The notes below the pieces were generated by a model. The model was not told the origin of the DNA. It made no database searches and saw nothing but the letters and a program-made list of their open reading frames with translations. Below, piece after piece: positions 33,101-42,425 of a stretch of DNA of 64,000 bases. Every line of letters starts with the position of its first letter. Within the stretch, counting starts at the first letter, position 1. The translations under genes and the position numbers were made by a program. This DNA is from Golubevia sp. BC0850 (taxonomy: Eukaryota > Basidiomycota > Exobasidiomycetes > Golubeviales > Golubeviaceae), in contig JAAVVG010000013.1 in assembly GCA_012976225.1 (NCBI GenBank), forward strand, positions 496,001 to 560,000, in the 5' to 3' direction.

Positions 33101-33797
33101 AGCTGTTGATTCAGTGTCTAATCTCTTTGCTTCTTGAACTGAAACTTTGACTCCATCTCCATCGTGAGTCATCGGAGCTGAGTTGGAGATTTGTTCACTA
33201 TCCGAAGGAAGAAAGATGGAGAAAGGGAACGAAGGCGTCAGTACTCTTGAACAAGCAAGGTGATTAGCTCTGAGGCAGAGAGAAGAAGAGAGGTGTCGTA
33301 TGCTGTTCTTCGTGGTTTACTTTCTCGCATAGCTTGAAGAACACCGTCTGATTGGATCCTAGATTGACGGAAACATCCTTAGATGTAGTCCCGGAAGAAG
33401 GTTTGACTGGATGAATCAGAGATCTATCTCGCAGCTGTCCCTCTCAGCATCAGTCTCTCCTCAACCTGCTTGCCCCCCCCCTCCGTCCCAGTCTTTCATA
33501 CGATAATGCTATAATTATCGACTATATGCGAGGGTGTTTGGCTGTTCCAACGCTCGTGCGACTTGTAAGACTCGCACTTCTCAATCTCATCTGGTACCTT
33601 GCAGCTGAAGTTCTATCTAGCCATCCAACCCAGCGAACTCTCTTAACTGAGGCTACTCACTCTGAAAGGTATACTCCACAGACTCCACACATGTTGCCAA
33701 AGTTGATTGGATGAGTGCAATCATCTGAGGCCATTTGGATGGCATCCATTCCCTCTAACCCGGTTCCAATTCCGATGTCAAAGTCTAGAGGATTCAT
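30194..33797 (-). CDS. FCP1: RNA polymerase II CTD phosphatase FCP1
   Basis: Six exons: 33661-33797, 32482-33197, 31730-32394, 31392-31633, 30718-31263, 30194-30635; 2748 bases, 915 residues. The catalytic motif DLDQT sits at about residues 91-95 and the second acid motif in the DDRADVWEW segment, typical of the FCP homology domain. A Lys/Gly/Glu-rich insertion lies inside the domain near residues 140-175. A BRCT domain follows at about 560-655 (RGCGIVFSS, CYLQVNKSVTHIVAAR, VVSPSWFNESIANWERLPEE), then a very acidic tail ending EDDDD. It removes phosphate from the heptad repeats of Rpb1 to recycle polymerase II in the nucleus. The N-terminus begins only about 26 residues before the CTHP..CGVCG motif, shorter than in many relatives; intron 1 is 463 nt, long for this window, so an upstream exon could have been missed. 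Confidence 0.92.
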
Positions 33798-34145
33798 TCG
33801 GTTAGCCTTGGATCGGTTTGATGGGGGAGAGTATGGTAGCCTTATTAGGTCAGCACCATTTCAAGCAAATTGATTAGTTAGATGTTTATTGATGCTGTTG
33901 ATAGGAAGATAGATGTATGCGTGGAATAAGCTCTCTCTCTTCTTTCCTCGCCCAACGATTGAACCATACCTCTCTCACTAGTTCGTTAATTTTAAATTCT
34001 TTCAAGAGCGATCTTGTAAGCTGATCAAACCACTTCTTCCGAGCAATCCTTCCCTTTCAGCAGAGCTGATCTTCCTCTCTCCTCCTTCTCTCTCCCCCAC
34101 TGCCGCTGTTCAGCAACCTCTCCTCAGTCACCTCCGTGCTACATC
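33798..34145. promoter_or_regulatory. Divergent promoter between FCP1 and the F-box gene
   Basis: About 350 bp between opposite start codons. Pyrimidine-rich on the plus strand just before 34146, as in leaders of other plus-strand genes here. No coding signal. Confidence 0.45.
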
Positions 34146-35558
34146 ATGGTCCAAATTCCACCAGAAGTGCTCAGTGTCGTCTTCCAAAGGCTCGTCACTC
34201 TTGAGCTAGGTCGTATGCCTTTGGTCTCAAGAGAGTGGAATCTAATCCTTTCCAACACTACTTCGCTCTGGAGGAGCGTCGAGATTGGAAACCACGAAGA
34301 GTGGATCAAAATTCTACAAGCAGCTTCAACTCGGTCAAATCATTCTTTGGAATCTATCAAGATCAGAAGACAATATGATGATGGCCCAATCATCTCGATC
34401 CTCCAACTCTCCAAGCACTCTCTCAGGAAGCTCGATGTCGGTATGAGAAAGTACAACTTACCTCAGTTCCCTTCGGGTATCATTGCATTCTTCAGAAGCT
34501 TCCCTCGTCTAGAGAGGTTGAACCTGACGACGGAGACACTGCCAGAGGTGGACTCAGCAAGTCCTGCCAAACTAAGGCTCCTGGCAATGGATGAGGCCCC
34601 ACATTCCTTCACGGATGAAGACCTCAGGTGGCTCTCGACTCTCAAATATCTCCTTATAGTAAATGGTCATGAAAATGATGCGTACAAGTTTACCAAAGAT
34701 GCCTTGGATATCGTTGAGGTGTGTAGGAACACCCTGGTCGAGCTCCGGGTCAGAATCGGGACTGAGGAAAGGATTGTTCTCAGACCTGTGAACCTTCCAA
34801 ATCTAAGCTCTAGAAATCTCTCATTTGGATGGAAGACCCTTAGAAGGCGAAACTTTCAGTCTCCTTCAAGCGCCTCTTCTAAATGACCTCTGCGGGTCTC
34901 CTTTGGACCTGCTCAAGTCACCTTTCATGAATTTGGAAAGCCTCAGACTTCAGGTCTCGCACCCATATGAAGGGTTGAAAGAAGACGAATATGAGGAAGG
35001 TGAAGAATTTGAGGGACAGCAACTCATTGGTTCAACGCTACGACTCGACGCTGAAGGAGATCCAGCTGCTCCCTTCGCTCATTTCTGAGGAGTGCTACTC
35101 GATCGACCCTCTTCTCCTTCACTTCAAACCAGATATACTCAATGGAAGCAACTGTCGGAGCCTATGTCAGCTGTACGTCGGAGCTAAACAGAATTATAGC
35201 AAGAAGTTGTTAGCGGAAGTGCTGCTCAGTCGTCGTTTGACTTCTACTTTTCATTCACTTCAAACCAGATATACTCAATGGAAGCAACTGTCGGAGCCTA
35301 TGTCAGCTGTACGTCGGAGCTAAACAGAATTATAGCAAGAAGTTGTTAGCGGAAGTGCTGCTCAGTCGTCGTTTGACTTCTACTTTTCAAGATTTTTACC
35401 TCTGCACAAATCTTACTCTCTATCTAGAAGAGAATCAAATCGATGAGTTTAGAGCCGAAGAAGAGAAGGTCCTATCCCAGCATCCAGAATGGATGAGAGA
35501 AGCTGCTGGAAGGGCGGAGGTCAAAAGGTCAGAGGAGTGGAGAAAATTCCAGCCTTGA
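34146..35558 (+). pseudogene. Disrupted F-box / leucine-rich protein gene
   Basis: The first frame (34146-34886) starts with a recognisable F-box (IPPEVLSVVFQRL, MPLVSREWNLI, TSLWRSVEI) followed by leucine-rich segments typical of basidiomycete F-box proteins. Clearly coding sequence then continues in a second frame (about 34825-35040), a third (about 35040-35250) and a fourth piece (about 35343-35558) that ends WRKFQP and a stop. No introns with sound borders bridge these switches. The last switch is caused by the exact 136-bp tandem duplication at 35118-35389. It is therefore either a recently decayed gene or carries assembly errors. F-box proteins normally select targets for SCF ubiquitin ligases. 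Confidence 0.6.
35118..35389 (+). repeat. Exact 136-bp tandem duplication inside the F-box gene
   Basis: Units 35118-35253 and 35254-35389 are identical base for base. 136 is not a multiple of three, so the duplication shifts the reading frame. Reading the gene as if there were one unit gives a continuous leucine-rich frame running from KPDILNG to TSTFQDFYLC. Confidence 0.95.
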
Positions 35559-36323
35559 TTAAGAATTGAAGATCAAAGAACGTTTAGAAGGAATCAAGCT
35601 GGTTAGAGGTTTACGAAGGAAAGAGAAAGGAACTGAAGACGAAGGGTGACAATGGGAGACGAAAGGAGGTCGAAAGTGATGATTCTTTCTTTTGTGAACT
35701 TTTCTACTGAGCTTTTGCTTTTTTGAACAGATTAGAGCCACCTCTTTTTGAATTCATCTTAAGCGTGATCCATCATAGAAGTCAGTCAACTCCCCCTCGC
35801 AGCTGCTTCTGGTGGTACTTTCTCACTCGATGGAAAAATGTCGACTCGTTTCTGGATACGTTCTGTATATCCTATCTAGCTCCCCTTTCTAGATCATTAC
35901 TTATACAGGCTTACCTGAGCCTCTTAGAGCCTTGACAAATTTCGTTTGGTGGACGAAAGCGGTTGGAAAGAGATCTCGAGCTGGTCTCAGCTTCGTCGAC
36001 AGAGCTCGTACCTTAAGCCCGGAACGGTCTCATTAGCTCTTTTCTCCCTTCTAGACAGCATCGTCCTTTTTCTCTATCAATTCGAAGATCTAGACGGGCT
36101 ATAGGACTGAAACAAACCCAGAATGCCGCGTAGAGGAGTTACCTCAAGTTCTGCCTTCATCTTCAAGAAAGGAAGAGAAAAGCGGTATTCGAGGCTCGGT
36201 TATCTCTATTCAATCTTTCACCGTCCCAACAACTATGTTCTTCTCTTTAACTCTCTTCTTCTGCTTCTTCTCCAGCTTCCTAAACCAGCCCACTCCAACT
36301 CTCTCTCACACACCAACATCAAC
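35559..36323. other. Intergenic region before the fruit-body-type gene
   Basis: No supported gene. There are several short open frames on the plus strand without protein-like composition. The last 100 bases are CT-rich and run into the ATG at 36324 through a leader with CACACACC, typical of secreted-protein genes with strong expression. Confidence 0.45.
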
Positions 36324-37256
36324 ATGAAGTTTACTCTCCCAATCCTCGCCTCAACTCTTCTAGTCTCAAGCATTCCAGCCTCAGCCCTAACCCTCGGAAG
36401 TCTCAACTTGGGTCTAGGAGTCTCTCTCAACTTGGGAGTCAGTGGCTCGTCTTGTTTCGGTCTCTTTGGCTGCTCTGGACTTTCTTCCAAAAAACGCTAC
36501 GGGGCTGAGTTACCACCTCACGAGAAGGGAAGCAAGGGCACTGGAAAGTGGGGCTCTTTCCCTTGGTCTAGCATCGTGAGTGTCAAAGCACGCTTCTCAT
36601 CTTGATTCGCTTTTGAAGGCAGTGGCGACTCTCCCTCACTCGACACTCTCACTCACACCTCCCGCTCCCTCTCTGTTCCCTCCAACAGCCAACTTAGAAC
36701 AACGGTGACCTGAACTTCTGTTCTTTCTCCTGGGCCAAGAACCTCACCTGTTGCAAGAAATCGACTCCAACCCCTCCACCCACCACCACTCCAACCTCTC
36801 CTTCAAGCCCCTGCCTTTCTGGATACACCACCGCCTTCAAGGACTACACCACTACTCCAACCACTGGATACTATGCAGGCAAGTCAGGCACTGGGACTGC
36901 TACCATCGATAACGAAAACTATCTGACTTACGGTCTTGTGGACTCCGTGCAAGATTGCATCGCCATCTGCAACTCGATCAACAACTGCATCTTCATCAAC
37001 GTCTACCAAGAGCTCGGCTCTGATGTCAAGGACTCTTAGTCTCCTGGAAAACTGACTTGCGCTGCTTTCAAGGCTTGCTCAGGTACCGAGAAGGCCACTC
37101 ACTACGGTGGAAAGTGAGCTTCAAGTCGAGAGAGTCGAGACTTTCTTTGCTTCCTTTGCTCACCTCTCTTCACTTCTTTTTCCTTTCTTTCCAGATGACA
37201 TCGCCTCCGTTCTTAACTCCAACGGATACTGCAAGAATGGTCTTTGTGGAATCTAG
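36324..37256 (+). CDS. Fruit-body-specific-protein-A-like secreted protein, with an in-frame TAG
   Basis: Three exons: 36324-36575, 36698-37106, 37195-37256. A clear signal peptide (MKFTLPILASTLLVSS) is followed by a Leu/Gly/Ser-rich segment, a KKR site, a Thr/Pro linker, then the hallmark domain: TAFKDYTTTPTTGYYAGKSG, GTATIDNENYLTYGLV, DSVQDCIAICNSINNCIFIN, and after the stop LTCAAFKAC and NSNGYCKNGLC. The TAG at 37037-37039 interrupts the domain between two of its conserved cysteine segments, although the frame and splice phases continue correctly to the natural end. The family is secreted and highly expressed in fruiting bodies of mushrooms; its function is unknown. Either the gene is freshly inactivated, the base is an error, or the codon is bypassed. 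Confidence 0.65.
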
Positions 37257-37888
37257 GCGTTCTCTTTCTCTTTGTACTTGTATCTATATCTCCTGACTCA
37301 CCATCCTCATTGTCACGGCTCTCTTTTTCAGCGTCACCTCAGTGCTCTTCTACCTCCTGACCCTCTCCCAGGATCCCCTATTCCCAGCAGTTGATTACTA
37401 GTTTCTGAACTCTTCAGTTCGTCTGAAATGTTTCCGAATATTTGTGTGCACGTCTGTGAATATTCTCAATCTGAGACGTTTGGAAATATCTCAAAAAGTG
37501 TTGTCAGATATCGCACGTTACTCAAGTGTTGTGGGATATCCCAGAGCATTTTGGGGGGGGGGGGGTCCGTCCGTGTCGTCACGTACTTCTTTCCCCACTG
37601 GCTTCATGTTTCTTTTATCTTTGTTATCTCGTTATTCATGCTTCTCGATCCTCGCGAATCTAACTTGACTTGACCGAGAATGTTCTCTTTGATGTAAAAT
37701 CAAGTCTCCGAGCTAACTCTCCTTGTTTTCTTGTGAATTTCAGGGCGTCAAGGTTGCATGGGATGGAATGAACAGGAATGGAAACTGGGATCCCCTTTTG
37801 ACGTTGAGCAGACGCGAAGCAGACGCGATTGCGATTTGAAGAGTAGAGGGCATCTTCTCTCGAACAACTCTCGCCACAAGCTTTTTCT
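37257..37888. other. Intergenic region upstream of SLD2
   Basis: No gene seen. A run of 13 G lies near 37550-37562. The region around 37430-37530 contains several near-repeats of TCTGAA/GAATAT words that I could not interpret. Confidence 0.45.
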
Positions 37889-40525
37889 ATGGAAGCCATC
37901 TTGAAGAAAGAGTTGAAAGAATGGCAGAGAGCTTTCAGATCAAAGGTGAGCCAGATCAGTGAAAACATAGACAAGAAAGCAAATTCAATCGCTGATACCT
38001 TTCTCTATCTGTGCCTCCTTCTCCTTCAGCATGGGAGAGAACCATCTCGAGCTGATATGGCCAAACACCCTGACATTTCATCAACTTATGATACTTGGCA
38101 TGCAATCAGAAGTGCAACTGCTTCAACTTCATCCACTGGAACCGGAACCGGAACTGGGACTGAGTCAAAGAAGAGATCTTCAAGTTCAAGAGGAAATGGG
38201 AGTGGGAGTGGTAGTGGGAGTGCAAGTAGTAGCAATCATCATGAGAGTAAGAGCCAGAAGAGATCAACTGTTGATTCAAATCCATTCAAAACTCCAACCA
38301 AGCCTAAAACAACCCAACTATTCAAGACTCCAACTTCGGATAGAAGGGAAGGAGGAGCGCAAATGACATCAGCCTCAGCCTCAGCATCTCAACCTAAAGA
38401 CCCCTTCCGTACTCCTTCTAAACCATCTAACAGGCATGATACATCAACTCCTTCATCAGTTAGATCAGTACTCAAAGCTTCGATGCCATCTCCTTCAATT
38501 CAAACCACTCCTTCCAATCTCAATCGATTCCCAACTTCATCTTCCTCCAGAATCACTTCTCCAGCTCAATTGAAAGCAGCCATAGCATCTCATTCTACAA
38601 ATTCTCCGAATATATCTGGTGCTACTTACACTCCGAGGACTAAAGCAAGGAAGAGGTTGAGAGGAGAAGAAGTCCCACCTACTCCAGCTGGGTTGGGTCA
38701 GAGACCTTTGAAGAAGAGGTTTGGAACTGGAAGTTTGGGAGTTGGAAGTATGAATGACGGAATGGAGACTGAATTGGAGAAAGGCAGAAACCCGGGAAAT
38801 GGAGCTTTCAAGATGGGGTTGGGCGAGAGGAAATTATCTGATGGCAAGACGGGGATTAATGCTTTGTTGGGGAAGGGGAAAGGAAAGGGGAAAGCCCTTG
38901 ATGCTAATGCATCGAATTTTAAAGGTGGCAAGGCTTTGGAAGATGAATATGAAGATGAAGAAATTTTGGAAGCTTCTCCAATTCGTCAATCGAGTGGAAG
39001 TCAGGGAGATAGGAAGTTTAAACCTCTCTTTGGTGGACAAGGTTTATTTGGAAATCAGATTAAAGAAGCCACTTCACAACCAACGTCCAAAACAACTCTG
39101 GACTTGGATCAACCGGATGGTGGATTGAAACATCAATCTACTGGGAATCTCGATGTTGAAATGGAATTGGAAGAAGGAGACGAAGTTGGAAGTAAAATCG
39201 CTTCATCTTCAAGATCGAACTCCCCTTCTGAAGACGACGATGGTGAAGGTGATTCTGAAATGGAAATTAACATTGCTGAAGAGCCAGTAGAAATCGAAGA
39301 ACCAGAGAAGAAAGTCAAATCTAGAAAACCTGTACCTCAATTCTATAGAACTGAAATCTCAGAAGATGAAGGAGAAGAAGTTGAAGCGAAGAAAGCTTGG
39401 GAAATTGCTAGGAATAAGAAAAATTGTCAAGGAAAGAAAATTGCTAATGAAAGTAACGGAAAGGGTCAGACGTCATCTAAGGTCCAATTCGAAGATCAAG
39501 ATGAAGAAATGAATGGGATTTCACCTTCGAAGAAAACTTCTGTTTTGATTAGACCTTATCAAAGATATGGGACTTTGAATCATAGAACTGATTCGAAGGA
39601 TTCTAATGGAAGGAATAGTTTGACTCCTAGTTTGGAAGAAGATCTAGATGTAGAAGAAGAAGATGATGATTTTGGTTTGTTAGATTATTCTTCAAAGAGA
39701 AAGATTGAGAAGTCTTCAAGTCAAACTCTTTCTCAAAGTCAGATCCAATCTCAAGAAGTAATCTCTACCTCTTCAAACCGAACTTCAATCCCAACTTTAG
39801 CAGGTCTGTCTTTAGCTTCTCCAAGAGCAAAAGCGACTCGAGCTAGACTCTCGGCCAAAAACTCTCAAAAAGCTCATCTCAAGCATCTTCTGTCAAATCC
39901 AGGGGAAGATGAAAACGAGTATGAAAATCAGATCGAAGCTGAAGTGGAAGCTGCAGAAGCTGCTAGAATTGAAGAAGATAAAGCTTTAAATGGTGGAGAT
40001 GAACAGAAGAAAAGTAGTAAGAATTGGGGTGAGGCTAAAGCTAATGCTAAAGAGAAAGATGGAATCAAATTAAAAGGGAAAGGTAAAGGAAAACCGAACA
40101 GTCATAAAACTAAGAAAGAAAGGGAACAAGATGAGAAGAAAGAAAGAGAAGTTGAATTGAGGAGGAAGAGAAGGAAAGCTAAGGAAGAGGAGGAGAAAAA
40201 GAAATCCTTTACTTTTAGTAGAGCTGGCAGATCTGGGGTTGGTGATGATGAAGATTTCAGTGGGAAGAAGGTGGATGGAGATGAATGTGGAAGTGAAGAA
40301 GAGGCGGAAGAACAGAACGATGAGGAATCAGACGCAGGGGATGATGGGGATCGAGATTCGTCTTTGAATGGATCTCGTCAATCTCCAAAATCAAAGACAA
40401 GAAGGACCAGTCGACAGAAGAAAGCTCGTGCTTTGGAAGGAAGTGATGAGGATTGGGCTAGTGAAGTTAGTAGCGATGAATATGGACTGGGAGATGGGAA
40501 AATGGACGATGATGACGTACTTTAG
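37889..40525 (+). CDS. SLD2: DNA replication regulator Sld2 (Drc1)
   Basis: Two exons: 37889-37945 and 38030-40525; 850 residues. The N-terminal domain (ILKKELKEWQRAFRSK then HGREPSRADMAKHPDISS) matches the Sld2/RecQ4-type N-terminal region, and the intron splits it exactly between the helix and the GREP motif. The protein is rich in Ser/Thr-Pro sites (FKTPTK, FRTPSK, STPSSVR, PPTPAG, LTPSLEE, ASPRAK), as expected for a factor that CDK phosphorylates to recruit Dpb11 at origin firing. The C-terminal half alternates acidic stretches and Lys/Arg-rich stretches, ending in a Ser/Asp-rich tail. The downstream match PNSHKTKKEREQDEKK is the basic patch common in this family. Acts in the nucleus at replication initiation. 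Confidence 0.85.
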   Translation: MEAILKKELKEWQRAFRSKVSQISENIDKKANSIADTFLYLCLLLLQHGREPSRADMAKHPDISSTYDTWHAIRSATASTSSTGTGTGTGTESKKRSSSSRGNGSGSGSGSASSSNHHESKSQKRSTVDSNPFKTPTKPKTTQLFKTPTSDRREGGAQMTSASASASQPKDPFRTPSKPSNRHDTSTPSSVRSVLKASMPSPSIQTTPSNLNRFPTSSSSRITSPAQLKAAIASHSTNSPNISGATYTPRTKARKRLRGEEVPPTPAGLGQRPLKKRFGTGSLGVGSMNDGMETELEKGRNPGNGAFKMGLGERKLSDGKTGINALLGKGKGKGKALDANASNFKGGKALEDEYEDEEILEASPIRQSSGSQGDRKFKPLFGGQGLFGNQIKEATSQPTSKTTLDLDQPDGGLKHQSTGNLDVEMELEEGDEVGSKIASSSRSNSPSEDDDGEGDSEMEINIAEEPVEIEEPEKKVKSRKPVPQFYRTEISEDEGEEVEAKKAWEIARNKKNCQGKKIANESNGKGQTSSKVQFEDQDEEMNGISPSKKTSVLIRPYQRYGTLNHRTDSKDSNGRNSLTPSLEEDLDVEEEDDDFGLLDYSSKRKIEKSSSQTLSQSQIQSQEVISTSSNRTSIPTLAGLSLASPRAKATRARLSAKNSQKAHLKHLLSNPGEDENEYENQIEAEVEAAEAARIEEDKALNGGDEQKKSSKNWGEAKANAKEKDGIKLKGKGKGKPNSHKTKKEREQDEKKEREVELRRKRRKAKEEEEKKKSFTFSRAGRSGVGDDEDFSGKKVDGDECGSEEEAEEQNDEESDAGDDGDRDSSLNGSRQSPKSKTRRTSRQKKARALEGSDEDWASEVSSDEYGLGDGKMDDDDVL

Positions 40526-41233
40526 TTTGGTTTATCTGTTTTTTCCTCATGTTCTCTAGAACGGGTTTCTTCGCAATTGTTATACCTTCTTGAGCGTCAA
40601 TTAGTCTCCAAGGGTGCAGGCAACTCAATCAGGTTGACCTCGAAGTTGGCAATCTCCTCTGTGCCTCCGAACACCAAAGTCATAAATCGATCAACCCGTT
40701 GAAGATTGATGTCTTTCATTAGTTCAGAGTTGAGGGAGAAAAGCAACCTGAAGTTCGAGCTCTCGCAGAATTTAGGCAGGTGGTGTCATCTGTCGAGGAG
40801 AACGCGCTGAGTTGCAGCCATAAGGATTGAATAGAGTGAACAGACTAGTTCTGATCAAATTCTACAGCAAGGATCTGAATCCAGGGATGAAGGCGTCGGT
40901 CAAGCAAAGACACGAACGAAATGTCTAAAACATGCCTTCCTCCACAGAGAGAGCTCAAAAGGTATGAACATTGCTTGGAGAATTCAAGGAAGTTGAGCTG
41001 GATGCGATAGTCTATTTTGAGATTTGGAAGTAAAACGTACTGAATTGGGGGGAGAAGAGAGAACGTCAAAGGTGAGAAGGCGCAACTCCTGAAATGGGAA
41101 ATGTTATCTACCGAGAGCAAATCCGACTCGACGCTCTCCAACCGATAAATTCAAAAGGAAACAGACTCACATCAAGCATCGAGGGGCACCAGAATGAGCT
41201 TCTGTAGCACCCAACAACGTGCTACCCGACGCG
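40526..41233 (-). other. Unresolved minus-strand locus with one coding-like exon
   Basis: A frame ending at TGA 40597-40599 reads KFCESSNFRLLFSLNSEL and VFGGTEEIANFEVNLIELP over about 55 residues with good composition, beginning near 40780. Upstream, at about 40970-41060, another stretch reads PNLKIDYRIQLNFLEFSKQC and continues to about 40900. A possible start is ATGCTTGAT followed directly by gtgagt near 41175. I could not join these pieces into one frame with valid splice sites. It may be a small multi-exon gene or a gene remnant. Nothing identifies its family. Confidence 0.3.
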
Positions 41234-42013
41234 CTACCGACTTCCTTCCCCTCTCAAAAGCACTTTCCCAGCATCTCCAGCCCATTTCTGATAATTTAAA
41301 GCTTCTTTCTCTCTTCCTTGAAGTCTTGAAACTTTAGATAAAGCTACTAAAGCCTTGATTCTAAGATTGCTTTCCGCTCTAGAGCTTGTGTTTGGTACTT
41401 GAGACTTCAGACCATCTTCGTTCGTCTTCTCCTCAACCTTGTTCCAATTTGCTGGACTCCCAACCTCTCCAGGTCGCTGTAGATCACTGAAAACAGTATC
41501 ATGAACTTTCTTCCGACTTCTAGTAGGTCTTAAATCATTACTGACCAGCTCCAACTGAGCTGCAGATCTGGCTAATTCTCCAGCTAATAACAGACATCCA
41601 CCTAATTGTAATCTAACGTGATTAATAATCAATTTGTTACTGGATGCAATACTTTCTGTATCTCCATTCTTTTCATCTTCAGTTCTAGGGCTTGAATCCG
41701 AAAGCTTCAATTGGTTCTCAGGTAAAGCGAGTTGAGAAGATAAAGCTTTGATGGCTTGTTCTAAAGCTTGCCGTTGAGATTCAGATAATCTAGCCATGAA
41801 TACTTCAGATCGAGGTCCAGATGTAGATGTAGGGATTATGTTAATGGAGGTCGAAGTTGAAGGTTCGTTGAAGATTTCAGCCAACTCTTCTCTTGGGAAG
41901 GAAGTTGAAGTTAGAGAATCTTGAGCCAATCCTAGAACGATGTCTGTTCGAAAGAATGGCGATGATAAGATGCTGTTCGAGCTAGAGTTGGCTGTTGTTA
42001 AGCTGGACGCCAT
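41234..42013 (-). CDS. Conserved-looking protein of unknown function, possible helical repeats
   Basis: Single exon of 259 residues from ATG 42013 (MASSLTTANSSSNS); an upstream non-ATG extension is open but unlikely. The N-terminal 90 residues are Ser/Thr-rich. A helical region follows (ESQRQALEQAIKALSSQL), then VRLQLGGCLLLAGELARSAA, and a closing helix-turn-helix (ALVALSKVSRLQGREKEALN), a pattern reminiscent of TPR-type hairpins with A-x-x-x-A spacing. I cannot name the family. It ends 1.2 kb before... the eEF2 stop lies upstream at 42426 on the same strand, so the two genes are arranged head to tail. Confidence 0.6.
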   Translation of the reverse strand: MASSLTTANSSSNSILSSPFFRTDIVLGLAQDSLTSTSFPREELAEIFNEPSTSTSINIIPTSTSGPRSEVFMARLSESQRQALEQAIKALSSQLALPENQLKLSDSSPRTEDEKNGDTESIASSNKLIINHVRLQLGGCLLLAGELARSAAQLELVSNDLRPTRSRKKVHDTVFSDLQRPGEVGSPANWNKVEEKTNEDGLKSQVPNTSSRAESNLRIKALVALSKVSRLQGREKEALNYQKWAGDAGKVLLRGEGSR

Positions 42014-42425
42014 TCTAGTCTTGGGCTTTCGAAAGGAAGGACCAAGACAAAAAAAACTTCCTCTTCTCTCGACCAACTCGCCTCTTCAAGCTTCAAACCA
42101 GAAGGGCCAACCAAGTAAATCCCAAGAGTTCTTTATTTCATCCTTCAATTTGATTGTACTAATTTATTGTGTTTCCACGACCAGCTCTCAAAACGGAAAG
42201 AAAGGTTCAAGAAGCAAGTACAAAGAAGAGAGACAATAAGAAGGTAATTGTTTTCTTTTGGGATGAGCGTAATACAAGAAAGGGAAAAGAGTAGAGTTAA
42301 AGAATGAAAACAAGAACACAGGAAAGAGCAGGAAGCAAGGTCATGAGAGGAATAGATGAGGATGCGAGAAAAAAAGGGGGATGATGGAATTGAGGTTGAC
42401 AAGACCATTGCTGAAGACTAGCCGT
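42014..42425. other. Region between eEF2 stop and the next gene
   Basis: 412 bp, no coding signal. It includes the 3' untranslated region of eEF2 (T-rich in sense orientation) and the promoter of the 259-residue protein gene. Confidence 0.5.

Noticed and set aside
38027-38366. Second reading frame inside SLD2 exon 2
   Set aside because: Lower-quality composition and no start or splice support; the SLD2 frame has the family motifs.
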